Positions 19,599-33,048 of a stretch of 64,000 bases of DNA are shown here, piece by piece. Source of the DNA: Centrapalus pauciflorus (taxonomy: Eukaryota > Streptophyta > Magnoliopsida > Asterales > Asteraceae); contig JAANYP010006924.1 of NCBI GenBank assembly GCA_020465985.1, positions 310,001-374,000 of the forward strand, read 5' to 3'. Every line of letters starts with the position of its first letter. Within the stretch, counting starts at the first letter, position 1. The notes under the pieces were generated by a model, which was not told the origin of the DNA, made no database searches, and saw only the letters and a program-made list of their open reading frames with translations. The position numbers were made by a program, and so were the translations under genes.

Positions 19599-22370
19599 TG
19601 AAACGCCCCGTTCTAATAACGTGGCGCTTTTACTAAAATCTGCACCATAATCCTCGAAGTAATAAAATAAAACGTTCTAATCTCAAACTTCAATTTCAAT
19701 ACATAAACAAACTAAAACCACCACATTCAGAGTGCGCTAAAATATAACATCTAATTATTACAACCAAATTGAAAGTCTAGGGATCTACCCATCCCAAGTA
19801 CAAAAATATAATTCAGAGTGCGGAAGTCTTTCTGATACCATACATCCTCAAACTCTAGATCCTGAAGCTGGTGTCTTTCCCTTATCAGCTAAACCTGAAA
19901 AGTTGCCCCCACAAACGGGGTAAGCCGTCGCCTAGTGAGTAACAGATTTAAAAACACAGACAAACATATATAACATGATCAACACAAATATCGGCTCAAA
20001 TTCAACATGTGTAGCATTACGACTCGCTCGGTTTAGCATACACGAATAGGGTATTGTTACCGGCTCGCCCGATAACAAGTACGCGGCGTACGACTCGCTC
20101 GGTTAGCACGTGTACAAAACATGCGGCTCGTCCGACATGCAACTTGGAAGCAGACATCAACCTCACTTAATCCACATAATACACAGTATGCATACTGGGG
20201 AAAAGGGTTCTCAGACATCGGCTCATGGCAACAAAATAAATAACAACATTCAAGGCTAAGCATGGTAGTTAAACAATAATCATGGCAATAGAAACGAACG
20301 AGATATCCAGTGCAAACACATCATGTATGATCATTTGTGAAATTAAATCAATTACTCACAGTGCTTGGAATCCGTACTCGCCAAACGACAACTCGATATC
20401 AACTGCAAACACTACTGAGAGCCACAAATCTCGATCGAATCACTAGAGTCCTGATATAAAAGTATATTGCCTATTTTTCAATATTCTTAACTCAGTAATT
20501 TACTAAATCCATTATTTATTGAATTAATTAAAACTCGGAATCAAATTCAGACAATTATAGTTTTAATAATATTTTAATCCTTTTTAAGCTCAAAACTCTC
20601 TAAATAATAATATAGATGAATCCTTGAATTCCTTTACAAGTTCTAACTCATTAAGTTAACAACTTACATATATAAATTATTAATTATGTATCTCATCAAT
20701 ATTAAAATAAATAATGTAATCTGATTGATATATCCTTTACTCTCTTGCAGATGTTCATCTCATCTTTTTATAATAGGTTTCTAAATCCAACAAACTAAAA
20801 TATGTAACTCATGTATAGAATTTAAATAGCCCAATAAACCAAATCCTACTAAATCAATTATATTTAGGCTAATTAATTTAATAGCCCAACTTTTGAATGA
20901 AACTATGTAACTAATAAGGCCCAAAACGTAATTAGTTATGTAGCCCAAGAATTAACCCAATATGGACCCTAAAATAAATAAATAAAACACAGCCCAATTA
21001 AGAGAATAATTACTTAACCCATCAAAATATACATTCAACTCAACCCAAAGTATTAATTATACAGAAGCCCAACTTATTTATTTAAAACTCCAAAATGTTA
21101 AAGAAAATTCAGCAGCCCAATGATTTTATTAATTTGGGTCAAAGGAAATGAAAGATAGCAGCCCAACTAATTTTAATAGAAGCCCAATCTATATATTAAC
21201 CTAACCTAAACTAAGGGTAGGTAACCCAACCGGGTCAACAAAAAAAAGGGGTCTGCTCCATCTTCTCAACTAGGAACCAAGAAGGAAAAGAAAGAAAGAA
21301 ACGCAGGCAGCAGGGTCACGTAGCCGGCGCCGGCCACCGTAGCTCCGACCGAACCCCGATCACAACACACACACACACACACACACACTCTATTACTTTC
21401 ATATCTCTCTCTCTCGGTGGTATCCAGAAACAGAAAGAAAAGAAGAGGAAAAGAGGCCCGCTGATGAGAAGGGTGGCGGTGGCCACCGGCGCCGTGCAGG
21501 TCGCCGACCAAGGGTTTCAGGCGCTGATCAACCTACAGATAACACCTACAATATCTCACTCCCTCTCCTCTCTTGATGGAACCCAAAAATGAGCAGACAA
21601 CCGACAAAACAGAGGCTGCGGCGCTACTGCTGCCGCCGCCGCCGGCAGCCTCTCCGGCCGATTCTCCCACCACTCACACTCATTTTTCTTATGTAAGTTT
21701 TCAGATTAGTATGTAAAAACCCATGATATCTCGTTTGAACTCATTTATTTTCAAGCTTGTAAGTTGTAACCAAACAAAAATGAAAGTGATGGAATCAATA
21801 TTTGTTGGATGTTCCCTTACAGATTTAATACATTTCTTTTAGACAACATTGTATGGATTCTAACATTTCTCTAAATATTACATACGAAATATTAAATTTC
21901 TTTGGGTTTATAGATATTACCTCAAGATTTAATAATGAGTTGTTGATTTGGTGAAGATGATGATACTTGTTGCTCAAAACCTTGAATTTTCAGCTTAAAA
22001 AAAATCAGATGAAAATACCCATATGTATGTGTTCTTGAGATGCAATAACAAATTGCTAATAGGTTTCCTATATATATAGGAATTTATGATAAAGGTTGAT
22101 GATGATGATGGTCATGGTGGTGGTGTATTGCATGCATATATTAATTAAATTTTTTTTTATATTATTAGTATTATTATTATTATTTGTTAATACATGAACA
22201 TGATGAGATATATATATATATATATCATAACTATTTCCTAAATCTTAAATTACAACAATTCATTGTTTAAACGTCTAACAATTGGATTGATAATTTATAT
22301 CCTATTTTCTCGAATTAGAAATTAAAGAAATCGAAATTAATTAATTATCTCGAAATTAGCGGGTGTTACA
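19599..22370 (-). mobile_element. Solo LTR D (2772 bp)
   Basis: The ends are TGAAACGCCCCG and GCGGGTGTTACA (minus strand: TGTAACACCCGC to CGGGGCGTTTCA), flanked by the perfect 5-bp duplication CCCAA (19594-19598, 22371-22375). There is no internal region, primer site or second LTR, so recombination between the two original LTRs left this copy. The layout resembles Ty3-type LTRs such as F. Short imperfect GACTCGCTCGGT repeats lie at 20028-20130. The Sirevirus C continues on both sides. Small ORFs inside are not convincing. Confidence 0.9.
21366..21388. repeat. (CA)n microsatellite in solo LTR D
   Basis: An uninterrupted CA run lies next to CT-rich sequence at about 21400-21415. Confidence 0.95.
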
Positions 22371-22375
22371 CCCAA

Positions 22376-22856
22376 AGTGACCAATCACAAACTAAAATAA
22401 GTTGAACTAAAACTAAAACTCTAAAAAATAAAATAAGATAAAATAAAAATAAAGTATTTTTTGGCATTTTCTGAGTTTTCAAGAACTAAAAGAAAAGGAA
22501 AAAAATTTAAACTCTTTTTGGGTTTTTCTAATTTTGATGGAATAAAAATGAAATGTAAACTAAATGAAATAAATGAAAATCTTTTTGATGTTTTCTGATG
22601 TTTTCTGATGAAATAAAAATAAAACTGTACAGGCTAACATGTGATGACAACAAATAGATTCCCCCCCCCCCCCCCCCCCCCCCCTCAAAATCACAATTAG
22701 TTCAATATTATACACTTACATTAACAAATAACCAACTACTCAATTAATGCTATTATTCCAGATAAACACTTACAGATATAGACAAAAAGAAATTCATTTC
22801 ATCAAAGATAGATGTATAGATAAAGATAGAGTTGAACTAAAGTTTGTTCGGTAATT
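22376..22856 (-). other. Spacer of element C between pol and third-gene promoter
   Basis: The segment is AT-rich with a run of 24 C at 22661-22684. No coding sequence is visible. On the minus strand it follows the pol stop at 22857. Confidence 0.6.
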
Positions 22857-24400
22857 TTAAGCCGGATTATTCAACATGCCTAAATTTGCAACCAAGGTTT
22901 GAAACCGAGAATCTTCGAAGGCCTTGGTGAAACTGTCAGCTATTTGATCTTCCGTCCGAACAAAGTAGAGTTCAACTGTACCTTTTTCCACATGATCTTT
23001 GATGAAATGATACCTGATTCTATGTGCTTTGTGCAAGAGTGTTGAACTGGATTACAAGAGATAGCGATGTCACTTCAAGAGTCACAGTAGATAGGGATTC
23101 TGGAGAGATGGTAACCATGATCACACAAATGTGTTTGCATCCACAACACCTGAGAACAACAGCTAGCAGCTGCAACGTACTCAACTTCAGCTGTAGATGT
23201 TGAAACACAATTTTGTTTCTTTGATGACCAACTAACCAGCCTGTCCCCTAGGAATTGTACGCTTCCTGAGATGCTCTTTCTGTCAAGATGACAACCTGCA
23301 AAGTCTACGTCTGAAAAAGCAATTAAATTGAAATTGGTTCCTTTTGGATACCAAATACCAAGCTTGAGAGTACCCTTTAAGTATCTGAAGATCTTCTTTA
23401 CAGCGAGAACGTGTGATTCTTTTGGGTTGGTTTAAGAACGTGCACAAAGGCATGTGGAAAACATTATATCTGGCCTACTTGCAGTGAGATAAAGTAGCGA
23501 GCCAATCATACCCCTGTATTGCTTCGCATCAACAATATTCCCAGAAGGATCAGCGTTTAGCTTGCAATGTGAAGCCATAGGAACTTTTGATGAAGAACAG
23601 GAATCTAATTGTAATTTTTTCAGCATGTCTAAAGTATATTTAGACTGATTGACAAAAGTTCCTTCTATAAGTTGTTTGATTTGTAATTCGAGAAAGAAGT
23701 TTATCTTTCCCATCATACTCATCTCAAACTTCGACTCCATGAGATCTGAAAAACTCTTACTATACCCAGGGTTTGTAGATCCAAAGATAATGTCATCCAC
23801 ATAAATTTGTACAAGTATTATGTGCCTTCCCTCAAATTCAGTTTTACAAGGTAGTGTCTACTACACCTTTTGAAAAACCAGATAGAGTAAGAAATGAAGA
23901 TAAACTATCATACCAGGCACGGGGATCCTGTTTCAAACCATATAAAGCTTTGTCTAGAACATAAACATGGTCTGATTTATGTTCATCGACAAAACCTTCA
24001 GGTTGTGAAACATAGACCTCCTCATTGAGGACTCCATTCAAAAATGCCGTCTTGATGTCCAATTGATATACTTTGAAATCTTTATAAGCAGCAAACACCA
24101 AGAATATTCTGATTGCCTCGAGTCGTGCAACTGGAGCAAAGGTTTCATCATAGTCAATTCCTTCTTGTTGACGATATCCTTTAGCGACCAATCGTGCTTT
24201 ATTTCTTACCAATATCCCATTTTTGTCTCATTTGTTTTTGAAGATCCTTTGTTCCAATAATGATCCGACCCTTTGGTTTGGGCACCAACCTCCATACTTG
24301 CAGTTGTTTAAATTGATTCAATTTTTTTTGCATGGCAACAATCCAGTTTGGGTACCTCAAATCTTCATCACACGAGAAGGTTCAGCACTGCTTAGAAACG
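22857..24400 (-). pseudogene. RT and RNase H of element C
   Basis: RT frames at 23844-24212 (NKARLVAKGYRQQEGIDYDETFAPVARLEA, YQLDIKTAFLNG) and 23432-23800 are split by a frameshift near 23830. The catalytic YVDD is present just before IIFGSTNP. RNase H (about 22857-23430) has DVDFAGCHLDRKS, SKKQNCVSTSTAEVEYVAA and a final frame ending in TAA at 22857. Frameshifts at 23435 and elsewhere make it non-functional. This is the standard Ty1/copia C-terminal order. Confidence 0.85.
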
Positions 24401-25880
24401 ATGAGAACATACAATCATTGACTGATGCACTTCTCGTTTGAATTCCAGTGGACGGGTCACCAATGATTTAGTCAATGGGGTGGTTACGAGTCCATTTGGT
24501 TTCATGTGGAAGAGGGGATCTGGATGGTTGAGATTGATGAGCATTAGATTGGGTGATTGATTGTTCAACTCTTTCTAAGGATGGAATTATTGTATCTGGT
24601 TCAACAAATTTTGGTTCATCATAGATTTGATCGGGAATAATAGAATTTGAGGAATCTTGTTGAGCTGATTCTAATGCTTGAATTGGAGAAGATTCGGTGA
24701 TTGTAGATAATTCAGTTGGTACTGAATCAGATGAAGTTGTTGCATCAATCACCGAGTTGTCCAATGTTATCCCAGTTGGTTCTGCAAGAACAGAAGATGA
24801 AATGTTAAAAATTTGCAGACTCAAAGTAATCATTATAAAAATGACCAAATAAAGTATCCAATGAGTCGTCTGTTGTTGCAAAATCTGAAGGACTTTGAGA
24901 ATGAGGAAATGACGGTCCAGAAGCTGTAGTCTCAGATTTGGATTCAGCCAATTCATCAAATGAGACATTGACGCTCTCATTTATAGTCCTAGTGCGAGTG
25001 TTGTAGACACGGTAAGCTTTGGAAGATGTGGAGTATCCAATAAAAATTGCTTCATCGGCCTTCTCGTTGAATTTTCTGAGATTCTCCCTGTTGTTCAATA
25101 CGAAACACCTGCAACCAAAGACACGAAAGTATTTGATATAGGGTAATATTTTCTTGATTAGTTCAAAGGGAGTTTTGTGAAAACGCTTATGGATGATGGA
25201 GCGATTCTACGTGTAGCATGCAGTAGCAGCAACTTCAGCTCACAAAAACATTGGCAACTTTGAATAGGCAAGCATTGTTCGAGCGGCCTCCACCAGAGTT
25301 CGGTTTCATCTTTCGACAATCTCGTTTTGTTGTGGAGTCCTGACAACTGAATATTGATGAAGAATGCCTTTCGATCTCAGGAAAGTTTCAAGAACCGAAT
25401 TCCTGAATTCTGTGCCTTGATGTATCTGATGAAGTGGACATTAGACTGCAACTTTGTCTCAACCAGTTTTATTAGATCGATGATTTGTTGAGGAGCTTCA
25501 TCTTTGGTTCACAAGAATCGGACATATGTGTATCGGGAATAGTCATCCACTACAACCAACACATAGCGCTTTCCATTGATACTTTGGATTCTCATTGGTC
25601 CACATAAGTCCATGTGGTGGAGCTCTAACGGCTTTTTGGATGTGGGTTCGAATTTGGGTTTATGCACTTCTCTCTTCATCTTTCCTTTTTCACATGCTCC
25701 GCAAAGGTGATCTTTATCGTACCGGAGCACTGGCAGGCCTCTGACAAGATTCTTTGAGACCAATTTGTTATGTTCTCAAAGTTTAGGTGAGATAAGCGAC
25801 GATGCCACAACCAAGAATCTTTTGTTGAGGCATTGGAGAGTAGGCGAATGCTTTCTTTCAATTTGAGTTTTGACAGATGG
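24401..25880 (-). pseudogene. Integrase and integrase-RT linker of element C
   Basis: The zinc-binding start is WLWHRRLSHLNFENI with LCGACEKGKMK (25676-25861). The core has the first D in LHHMDLCGPM, QGTEFRNS with the second D region damaged, and E in QQNEIVER followed by a stop. The C-terminal part has EAIFIGYSTSSKAYRVYNTRT (24805-25098), then a Ser/Thr-rich linker (24468-24980). Several frameshifts separate the parts. Confidence 0.8.
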
Positions 25881-25885
25881 ATGGT

Positions 25886-26234
25886 TTACAAGTTTGAGTT
25901 ACGAGATCCTGTCAGATGTTCATTTCCAGATTCAGTTCTCACACTACATTTGGTAGCTTTAAAGTTCACCTCAAGACCCTTATCACAGAACTGTCCTATG
26001 CTGAAAAGATTGTGACCCAATCCCGGTACATAGTTCACACGTTGGATGATAAGGTTTTCTGAAACTAAAACTCCATGACCAACTATCAGTAAATGATTGC
26101 CATTCCCAAATCTAACTGGGCTGCAATGTTCCTCGAGGTAGTTAGACAATAACTCAACTCTGCCAGTCATGTGACGAGAGCATCCCGAATCCATTACCCA
26201 TGTTGTTTTTACCTGTCATTGAAATCAGGTAAGT
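25886..26234 (-). pseudogene. Protease of element C
   Basis: The active site DSGCSRHMTG begins the open frame 25886-26194, followed by VRFGNGNHLLIVGHG and VNYVPGLGHNLFSIGQ, the usual copia protease order. It would cut the Gag-Pol polyprotein. It sits between gag and integrase, as expected. Confidence 0.8.
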
Positions 26235-29139
26235 AACAACATAAAACTCAGTTCCATCACTAACCGTGTTCTGAACTGGCGTGTCTAGAAAACTTGTATG
26301 GTTAAAAGAAGGTCCTGAACTGTGTGCACAGGAGCCATTCTGCATAAGATCAATCAAACACTACGGGAACCCATTGAAGTATGGGTTTTTTCAGGTTAGC
26401 ACAAGATGGAATTCCAGATATAAGTAACAGAATATTTGTAGGAACCCATTTTATATTAGTGTCAAACTTTAATGCAGAAATCTTTGGGACCCATTTGAAG
26501 ATTAGACTTTTGGATTTCATTTCAGCTTTGGGTTGTTTGGAACCCTCAGATTTGGTCTGTCTGACAGACCTTTTCTCAGTCCAGACTTTGTTGCATTTGA
26601 TCTCATTCGTTTTGTCATGGCATTTTTCAAGTTTTGAATTTTTCTTTTCAGGAACAGAATTACACGAAGTAGAAGAAAATGAACCAACAAGTTTTTTCAT
26701 TACATAACAAAGTTTTAAAGGACGATTTACATTCATGTTGGATTTGTTTTTCCCTACTACATTCAATCTACTTTCTGAAATAAAATTGTTGGACATGACA
26801 TGCAAAGACACATATGCCTTCTCGAAAAATGAAGCTTGCTTGACTTCCCATTTGGAATCATTCAGATGATTTTTAACCTCAGAAAATTTTGAATCAGTTA
26901 CATGTGAACCCTTAGAATGAGAAGACATTCTTGAGTGAGTGGGTTTTGGAGTATACTTGAGATTCTTTGTAAGAGAATGTCTAGTATCCTTTGAAACCTT
27001 ATTTTTGAGACTTGTTGAGCACTCACCTTTGAGGATTCTCACAGGAACTTCCAAGATTTCTTTGCCTTTTTCAACATTAGGTTTCTTGTGATTTTTATTT
27101 TCAGTGGTGTTTTTGGAAATTTTAATGATACTGCAGAACCTTTGCTTTTGATTTAGTGGAAAAAGTGGAGAGCTTGGTTTGTTTTTCTGCCAGCTCTACT
27201 GAAGGTTAGGTGTGAATGGAGGAAATATGAATTTGTATGTCCGAGTGAAAACCTTGATACATAGTAGCAAGAACCATTAGTTCAAAATATTTGTGAATAA
27301 AATTCTCCTCACCTTTCAAAACGTCCTTTTCAAGATGTGTAATTTGGTTTTGAAGACTAAAGGTGGGAAGGTAAGTTTGAGGTGTTGATTTAACAGGTTT
27401 AGCATCCATTTCCAACTGTGAGTAACTATGTATGTAGTCATCCGACAGAGTGGGTTCTCTAGTGGAATAACTGTCATTTAGTCCCTCATAGTCAAAAGAT
27501 GAATGCTCGTTTTCGTAATCTTTCTTTTTGATTCTTCCTTATTTAAGGCATCTTCATATAAGGTAGGCAAGATGTTTGATACCTTGTTGAGAATTTTGGG
27601 ACTTTCATACCCAATACCTTCCTTAGAATGATAGAAATGTGTCTCTTTGGGTTTGTTCAGGTGGATGGTCTGATAGGTTTGAGCACGTTTCAAAAATTCA
27701 TCCTCAAGATTTTTTTATCTTGGCGTACAACTCCACTCTTTCTTTGGAAATCATTTTGAACTTTTGTTCATCCTGAGAGTTCTCACATAAGATGGATTCA
27801 AATTTGTTTGACACTTCAGAAAGCTGAGATTTCAATGAATTGTTTTCTTCTTGAGTTTTATTTGAAGTTTTAATCAAAGAAGAATTCATATCATTAATCT
27901 TGACCATATCCAACTAAATTTTTGAGTTTTCACTTTGCTCTCTTAGCAATCGTTTTCCAAAAGTGTGGGCCTTTTCTTTTCCAAGCAAAATTTTCTGTTC
28001 TAGAGAAAGATATTTTTTGGTGAGAAGTTTTATATCGTTGATTAAGTCGAATTTGGATTGAGAATGTACCTCACTCGTCTCACCATCTGATGAGATGCAA
28101 TCTTTGTCGTTGGTCATCAGACAGGATGAGGTGGACGTCTCTTCATCCTTTTCAACATCCGAGGCATATATTTCTTCTCTTCCATCACTTCCTTCAGCTT
28201 TGGTTTCTACGGGCTGTTCTTCAACCACCTGCCTATTGAACCATTGATTGCCAGAGTCGAGACCGAACATATTTTCCACATAACATGGAACATCGTTAGC
28301 TCCGTCATTTTCATCATCGGTCTGATCAACTATCCAATAGTCATCCTTTGCTACTAGAGCTTTACCCCCTTCTTTCCTTTCAATCATTGGCAGTTTTCGT
28401 CGATAGTAGTCAGCATTTCGTTGAAATGGTTTAACACATACTCTGGCGAAATGACCCGATTCGCCACACTTGTAGCAGACAAGAGTTTTCTCAGATTTTA
28501 CAAGCTTCTCTTAAGGTCTGCTCCTTTTGTTTTCTCCAGCCAGCCTCTCAATTCTTTCCTCATCAGGGTTGCGATTGTCATATCGATGATTTTCACGTTT
28601 CTCCTCCCACTCCATTTTCCATTCGTCTCTGTGATCACCTCGTGGTTCCTCACGACGATCAGTTCTCCTGGGTTCACGGGTGTTGTCTCTACGATCAATT
28701 ATTCTCTCTTTTCTTCGATCACCGTTTCTCTCTTCCCTACGCATACGAGAACCAGTTTCATACCTCAACTTGTTGTTGGTCTTTTTCTTAAAGAATCGCT
28801 GGCTGAATTTGTTTGATAGAAGAGCTAGTTGATCACGGAAGTCTTGCGTTTCAGAGTCAGAAGAATTGTCAGGTTCGTAGCTTGACTGACCCATTTGAGA
28901 ATGTTTGTAGGAGTAGGAGATAACTGGGGATTCGCCATTGTTATCACTCACCAGGGTAAAAGGATCATTAACAGGTCTCACTGGCAGATAAAGAATCAAC
29001 CTTGTTCCTCATTGCTAGATGATCATCAACATCGTCTAGAGATTCTTGAAGATTTTCAAATAAGAAATGGATATTGACATCATTCAGGTCATGATTTCTC
29101 TTCACTATACGACTGGTGGAGCTCTATTCAGGTCGTAGA
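26235..29139 (-). pseudogene. Gag of element C (long, broken, 5' end cut by B)
   Basis: Fragments follow in order. 28511-28999 is an Arg/Glu-rich region after DFRDQLALLSNKFSQRFFKK. A zinc knuckle CYKCGESGHFARVC lies at about 28430-28475. 27914-28387 is acidic. 27206-27913 holds Lys/Glu/Asn-rich helical pieces (NKTQEENNSLKSQLSEVSNKF). 26350-27054 is a basic linker to protease. The N-terminal shell domain lies beyond element B and outside the window. The long coiled-coil section after the knuckle is typical of Sireviruses. At least six frame breaks are present. Confidence 0.7.
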
Positions 29140-31538
29140 TGTCACACCTCGTTACCCCGGTTGGCAACGAAGCGTGACGTCGTGGAAGCATAGTCATAAT
29201 CAAGTGAACGACCACTATATGGACATTTTCAAAAATACATTGATTTAACTTCAAATATAAATATTGTTTTAGATAACCAAAATAAAGCGTAATTAGTTCG
29301 CAAATTACAGAGATTCAAATACATAACCATAATGACATTAATAATGCAATTAAATCTCCAAAGGTTTGAAAATTTATGCGAGTCCAAAAGTACGGAAGCC
29401 TTGAAATACTTCCGATGTAGTGCTCGTGCCTTAATTTCCTGAAAATACACGCTAAAATACGTCAACAAAAGTTTTGGTGAGTTCATAGGTTTACACGTAA
29501 ATCTGACTTGTATGGACATCAACAGTTGAGTTTGAATTTTTAAAATCATAAATTCCGTGTTATGTATTACATAAAAACCATCATGCAACCAAACTTAATT
29601 ATGAGTTTGCCCTGTGCAGTATTCCCCAATGTAATACCGTAATGTTAAATATATATGCACCCCTTAGCAGTTGGAGCGACCAACCTAGGTGGGGGACGTT
29701 AATCCCGATGAATCTATCCATAATATATTCGCGCTTACATAAAAATGTAACTAACGGTTCATGATCTGAGGGCTGATGGAACCACATGTGTAATACATAA
29801 TAGAAATGAAGTAGTTTCTGTGTCCATATAGAATGTAGCATGTATTTCATCCCAAAACATAACAGTGTGAAAATAGGACTCACAGCGAGTGCGATGACAA
29901 ATACGAGCGTAAAAAGCAAATTTGCGTTGTAGATGGGTGATGAAACCGGATGTGTTTAACCGAGTCCTAAATGACATAAGGGACTTAATAACTCCAATAT
30001 ATGCTAATATGTATGTATAATGGTTTCTATGTTCTAAATCACCCAACATTACAAGTTTATAAATAAAACGCACTTAAAACGTCAAGTTTATATATATATA
30101 ATTTTCCAGCTTTTTAAAGGTTTTTCGGCCTACTTTGAGGCTGTTTTTGACCAAGCTCCAAAACGATTTAGACTTTTTTTTTTCTTAGACATAAAACTAA
30201 TGTAAACAAAGAATTTTTAAAGTTAAGAATGACCATTTTTCGAGATGTTTAGGTTGGGGAAAAAGTTCGTTAAAAACCCTATGTTGGCCATTTTTGAGCT
30301 GTCAAACTTTCGGGTTCCCAAATAGTATCTGGGGGTTCTAAACTCCATATTAAATTATGAAAATCTCCATATTTTTAGTTAAGACATAGATCTAACTTTT
30401 GAGACAAGAATCAACTCATTTCATTAAGTTATAGATTAGTTATGATTTTTCAAAGTCGACGTATTATTTCTGCCGAAAATCCGGATTTCATAAACTTGAA
30501 ACAACTTGTGATTCTTGTTGTTTATTCAAAACCCACATGTATAAAAGGTTAAAAAACACATTTATATAACTTGTTTTCATAATATTTATACTTACATAAT
30601 GTATTTATATATTTATAAACACATTTGAAGAAAACAAACTTAAAAACAAAACTAGAGATTTATAAACTTTAGTTTTTATGAAACTTGTTGTTGTTGGTGA
30701 TTATATACATTATGCAAGACTTATATATACATAAATACAATATGTAATAAGTTAGTATTTACTTACTTTGGGGTATTAGAAGTATGCAAATGAGAAGAAG
30801 GTTGGATCTTGAAATATTTCACCAAGAACACTTTGCAAAAAATGAAGAACTTTTGAAAGAGAATTGTGTGCACTATGTGCGTGTGTGTGTGGACGGCTTC
30901 AAGAGGAGGGAAAGAGAGAGTTTTTGTGTTTATGAAGGTATGGAAATGAAGGAGGAATTGCTCTCTATTTGTAGAGGAAATTGGTCATCAAATGGAGGTG
31001 GAATGTGATCTTGGTTGAAATGAAAGAGGATGGTGAACGAGGATTTGATTTTGATGGGTTATGGAGTTGTGTAATAAAAAAATTGATGTCAAAAGCTACA
31101 CTTGTACTAGCCTATGGCTGGCCATGTGAGGTATTTATGGTGTATTTCCATTTTTTTGTATATAAGTATTTAGAATGTATTATTGTATTTTTTTTTTTTT
31201 TTTGTAAATTCATAAATACTTTTGAATGCATTTGTTTAATGAATTATTTTAGTCTTGCATTATTAATGTTAAGTAAGTGTATTAGTGCATGATTAGTGTC
31301 ACTAATCATAATTTAATTATGTACTTAGTTGAATTAATCCATCATATCGAAAATCGATCAGATTAATTAAATTGCTGATTCATCGCACCGAATGAAATTG
31401 TTTCCAATTGAATTGAATTTCCTTATGAACTTTGTTAATCACTTTGATTAATTGCTAATGACCACTGATTAGGTTATAATTGGCTAGTAAATACTGGTTA
31501 GGTCATAGTTGCTAACTTGGTTTATTGCCGGATTTACA
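29140..31538 (-). repeat. 3' LTR of element B (2399 bp)
   Basis: It begins TGTCACACCTCG, ends GCCGGATTTACA, and is followed by the polypurine tract at 31539-31552. It is homologous to 4790-7178 and to 63301-64000. The TATA position (about 30966) is mutated. Minus-strand ORFs at 29229-30073 are not genes. Confidence 0.92.
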
Positions 31539-31552
31539 GTTTCCCCCTGTTA
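31539..31552 (-). other. Polypurine tract of element B
   Basis: The minus strand reads AACAGGGGGAAAC next to the LTR, identical to the tract of element A. Confidence 0.8.
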
Positions 31553-31874
31553 AGGGAATTTCGTCTCGAAATTAGCTCGTGTTCTCCACTGCTTGAGTAT
31601 TTGAGAACAGATGAGGGTATTTTTCCGAAACTGATCTTCGCGTTCCCATGTAAACTCAGGACCTCGCTTAGAGTTCCATCTGACTTTTATTATCGGGATT
31701 CGGCTGTGCTTTAGTTTCTTGACTTCTCGGTCCATTGTTTCCACGGGTTGTTCAATGAAGTTCAACTTATCATTTAGTTCTAGTTCGTCCATGGGTATGA
31801 CGAGTGTTTCATTAGCCAGACACTTTTTAAGGTTGGACACGTGGAACGTTATGAACATTACTTTGCTCTGGGAG
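31553..31874 (-). pseudogene. Integrase C-terminus and chromodomain of B (distal part)
   Basis: The frame holds FHVSNLKKCLANETLVIPMD and a chromodomain-like end (VETMDREVKKLK, IIKVRWNSK, EFTWEREDQFR), with a frameshift after EDQFR. The preceding part of the same protein is 27 kb away, at 58827. The break lies just before the chromodomain linker. Confidence 0.85.
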
Positions 31875-32706
31875 CAGATTGTAACAACCTAGTCTTATCT
31901 GAACTTTAATTTCAGTAATTGATTCAATCATGTAATTTTAATTACATTATTTGATTTGTAATTTAACTAAGTAATGAGATTATTTAATTAAATTATATAA
32001 ATGTTTTAAAGTATTTAAATGATAAAAAAAAGAGATGTAAAATACAAAAGTGTAAGGGGTTAAATGGTATATATAACTAAGTTATATGTATATACACTTA
32101 AATAATGGTTTTTAATACCATTCAATTACAATTAAGAAAGAAATTACTCTCTCTCCTTCTTCTCTCTACATCATACGGCAACATCACAAGTTCATCAAGA
32201 ATTCCTTAATTCTTGTATTAAATTGAAGATTTAAGACAATTGAAGGTTACAAGAAGTTATAAGCATCATCAATCAACAAGAATTCATGGTAAAATCTATT
32301 TTAATTCGAAACTTTTATGAGTTTTGGTTCGGTTTTGTTAAAAACCGAAATTTAAGATTTATAACAAGAAATTTGTATTGCATGTATGGATTTTTAGTAG
32401 ATAATGATGAATTTAAGTTATTAGAAGTTAAAGAAACAAAAATCATGGGTTGGATCGTCCAAATAAACAAGAAAATGGAATTTTTGAAAAAAATGTGTTC
32501 TTGACAATAATCTTGAATTTTGGACGATTTTGATCAATTAATGATGTTTATGATACGGAAATTAATGTAAAAACAACCCAAATATGATAATATAACATTA
32601 TATTACGTTGCATGTTGATAAAATGAGTTTTTGTGAATTTTTATGAAAAATCCGTATGAATAAAGTTAAGAACACCAATAACATTTTCTAGAAAATTATG
32701 AGACAT

Positions 32707-32930
32707 GGGATCCGAATTCGGATGTGGTGCCTAATTTCGGATGAAAAACATTGTGGATCCATCTCGGATGGGAGTTGATCCGAACCCAGATGAGCCGAGT
32801 TCGGATGGCCCAGTTCGGTCGGTCCTAATTCGGATGGCCCATTTCGGTTTCGAATCTGGATGGTCCGAATCGGAGGATTCGAATCCGGATGATCCGAATC
32901 AGGATGGTCCGAATCCGGATGTCTTGTTTT
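32707..32930. repeat. GGATCCGAATCC-type minisatellite in LTR F
   Basis: Variants of CCGAATCCGGATGGT recur about 12 times, with irregular 14-25 bp spacing. TTCGGATG and GATCCGAA forms alternate, so short inverted repeats occur as well. Confidence 0.75.
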
Positions 32931-32972
32931 GATATTTTAAATAACAATTAAAGATAAACAAATAAAGCAACA

Positions 32973-32974
<2 letters not shown>

Positions 32975-33045
<71 letters not shown>
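32975..33045. repeat. (AT)n microsatellite in LTR F
   Basis: About 35 uninterrupted AT units. Reading frames across it are artefacts. Confidence 0.95.

Positions 33046-33048
<3 letters not shown>

Larger units (their letters stand above)
7179..29139 (-). mobile_element. Element C: Sirevirus-like Ty1/copia element, the host layer
   Basis: C is the oldest layer in the window. Reading on the minus strand it has gag (26235-29139), protease, integrase, RT and RNase H (22857-26234), a long third-gene leader (18171-19551), then a third gene in the envelope position (18163 down to 17947, continued at 7547-7179). It is interrupted by H (7548-17941) and by solo LTR D (19599-22370), and is bounded by A on the left and B on the right. 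Neither of its own LTRs is in the window. Pol order with integrase before RT is diagnostic for Ty1/copia. The extra 3' gene and the long gag with a coiled-coil tail point to the Sirevirus group. Confidence 0.88.

Noticed and set aside
21266..21660. Host gene start in GC-rich sequence of D
   Set aside because: The GC- and CA-rich patch sits within a solo LTR with perfect duplication, and no frame continues.
29229..30073. 119- and 104-codon minus-strand ORFs
   Set aside because: They lie wholly inside the LTR of B and are not kept in the matching LTR of A.
30784..31292. Two plus-strand ORFs
   Set aside because: They are in the LTR, antisense to the element, with no support in related LTRs.
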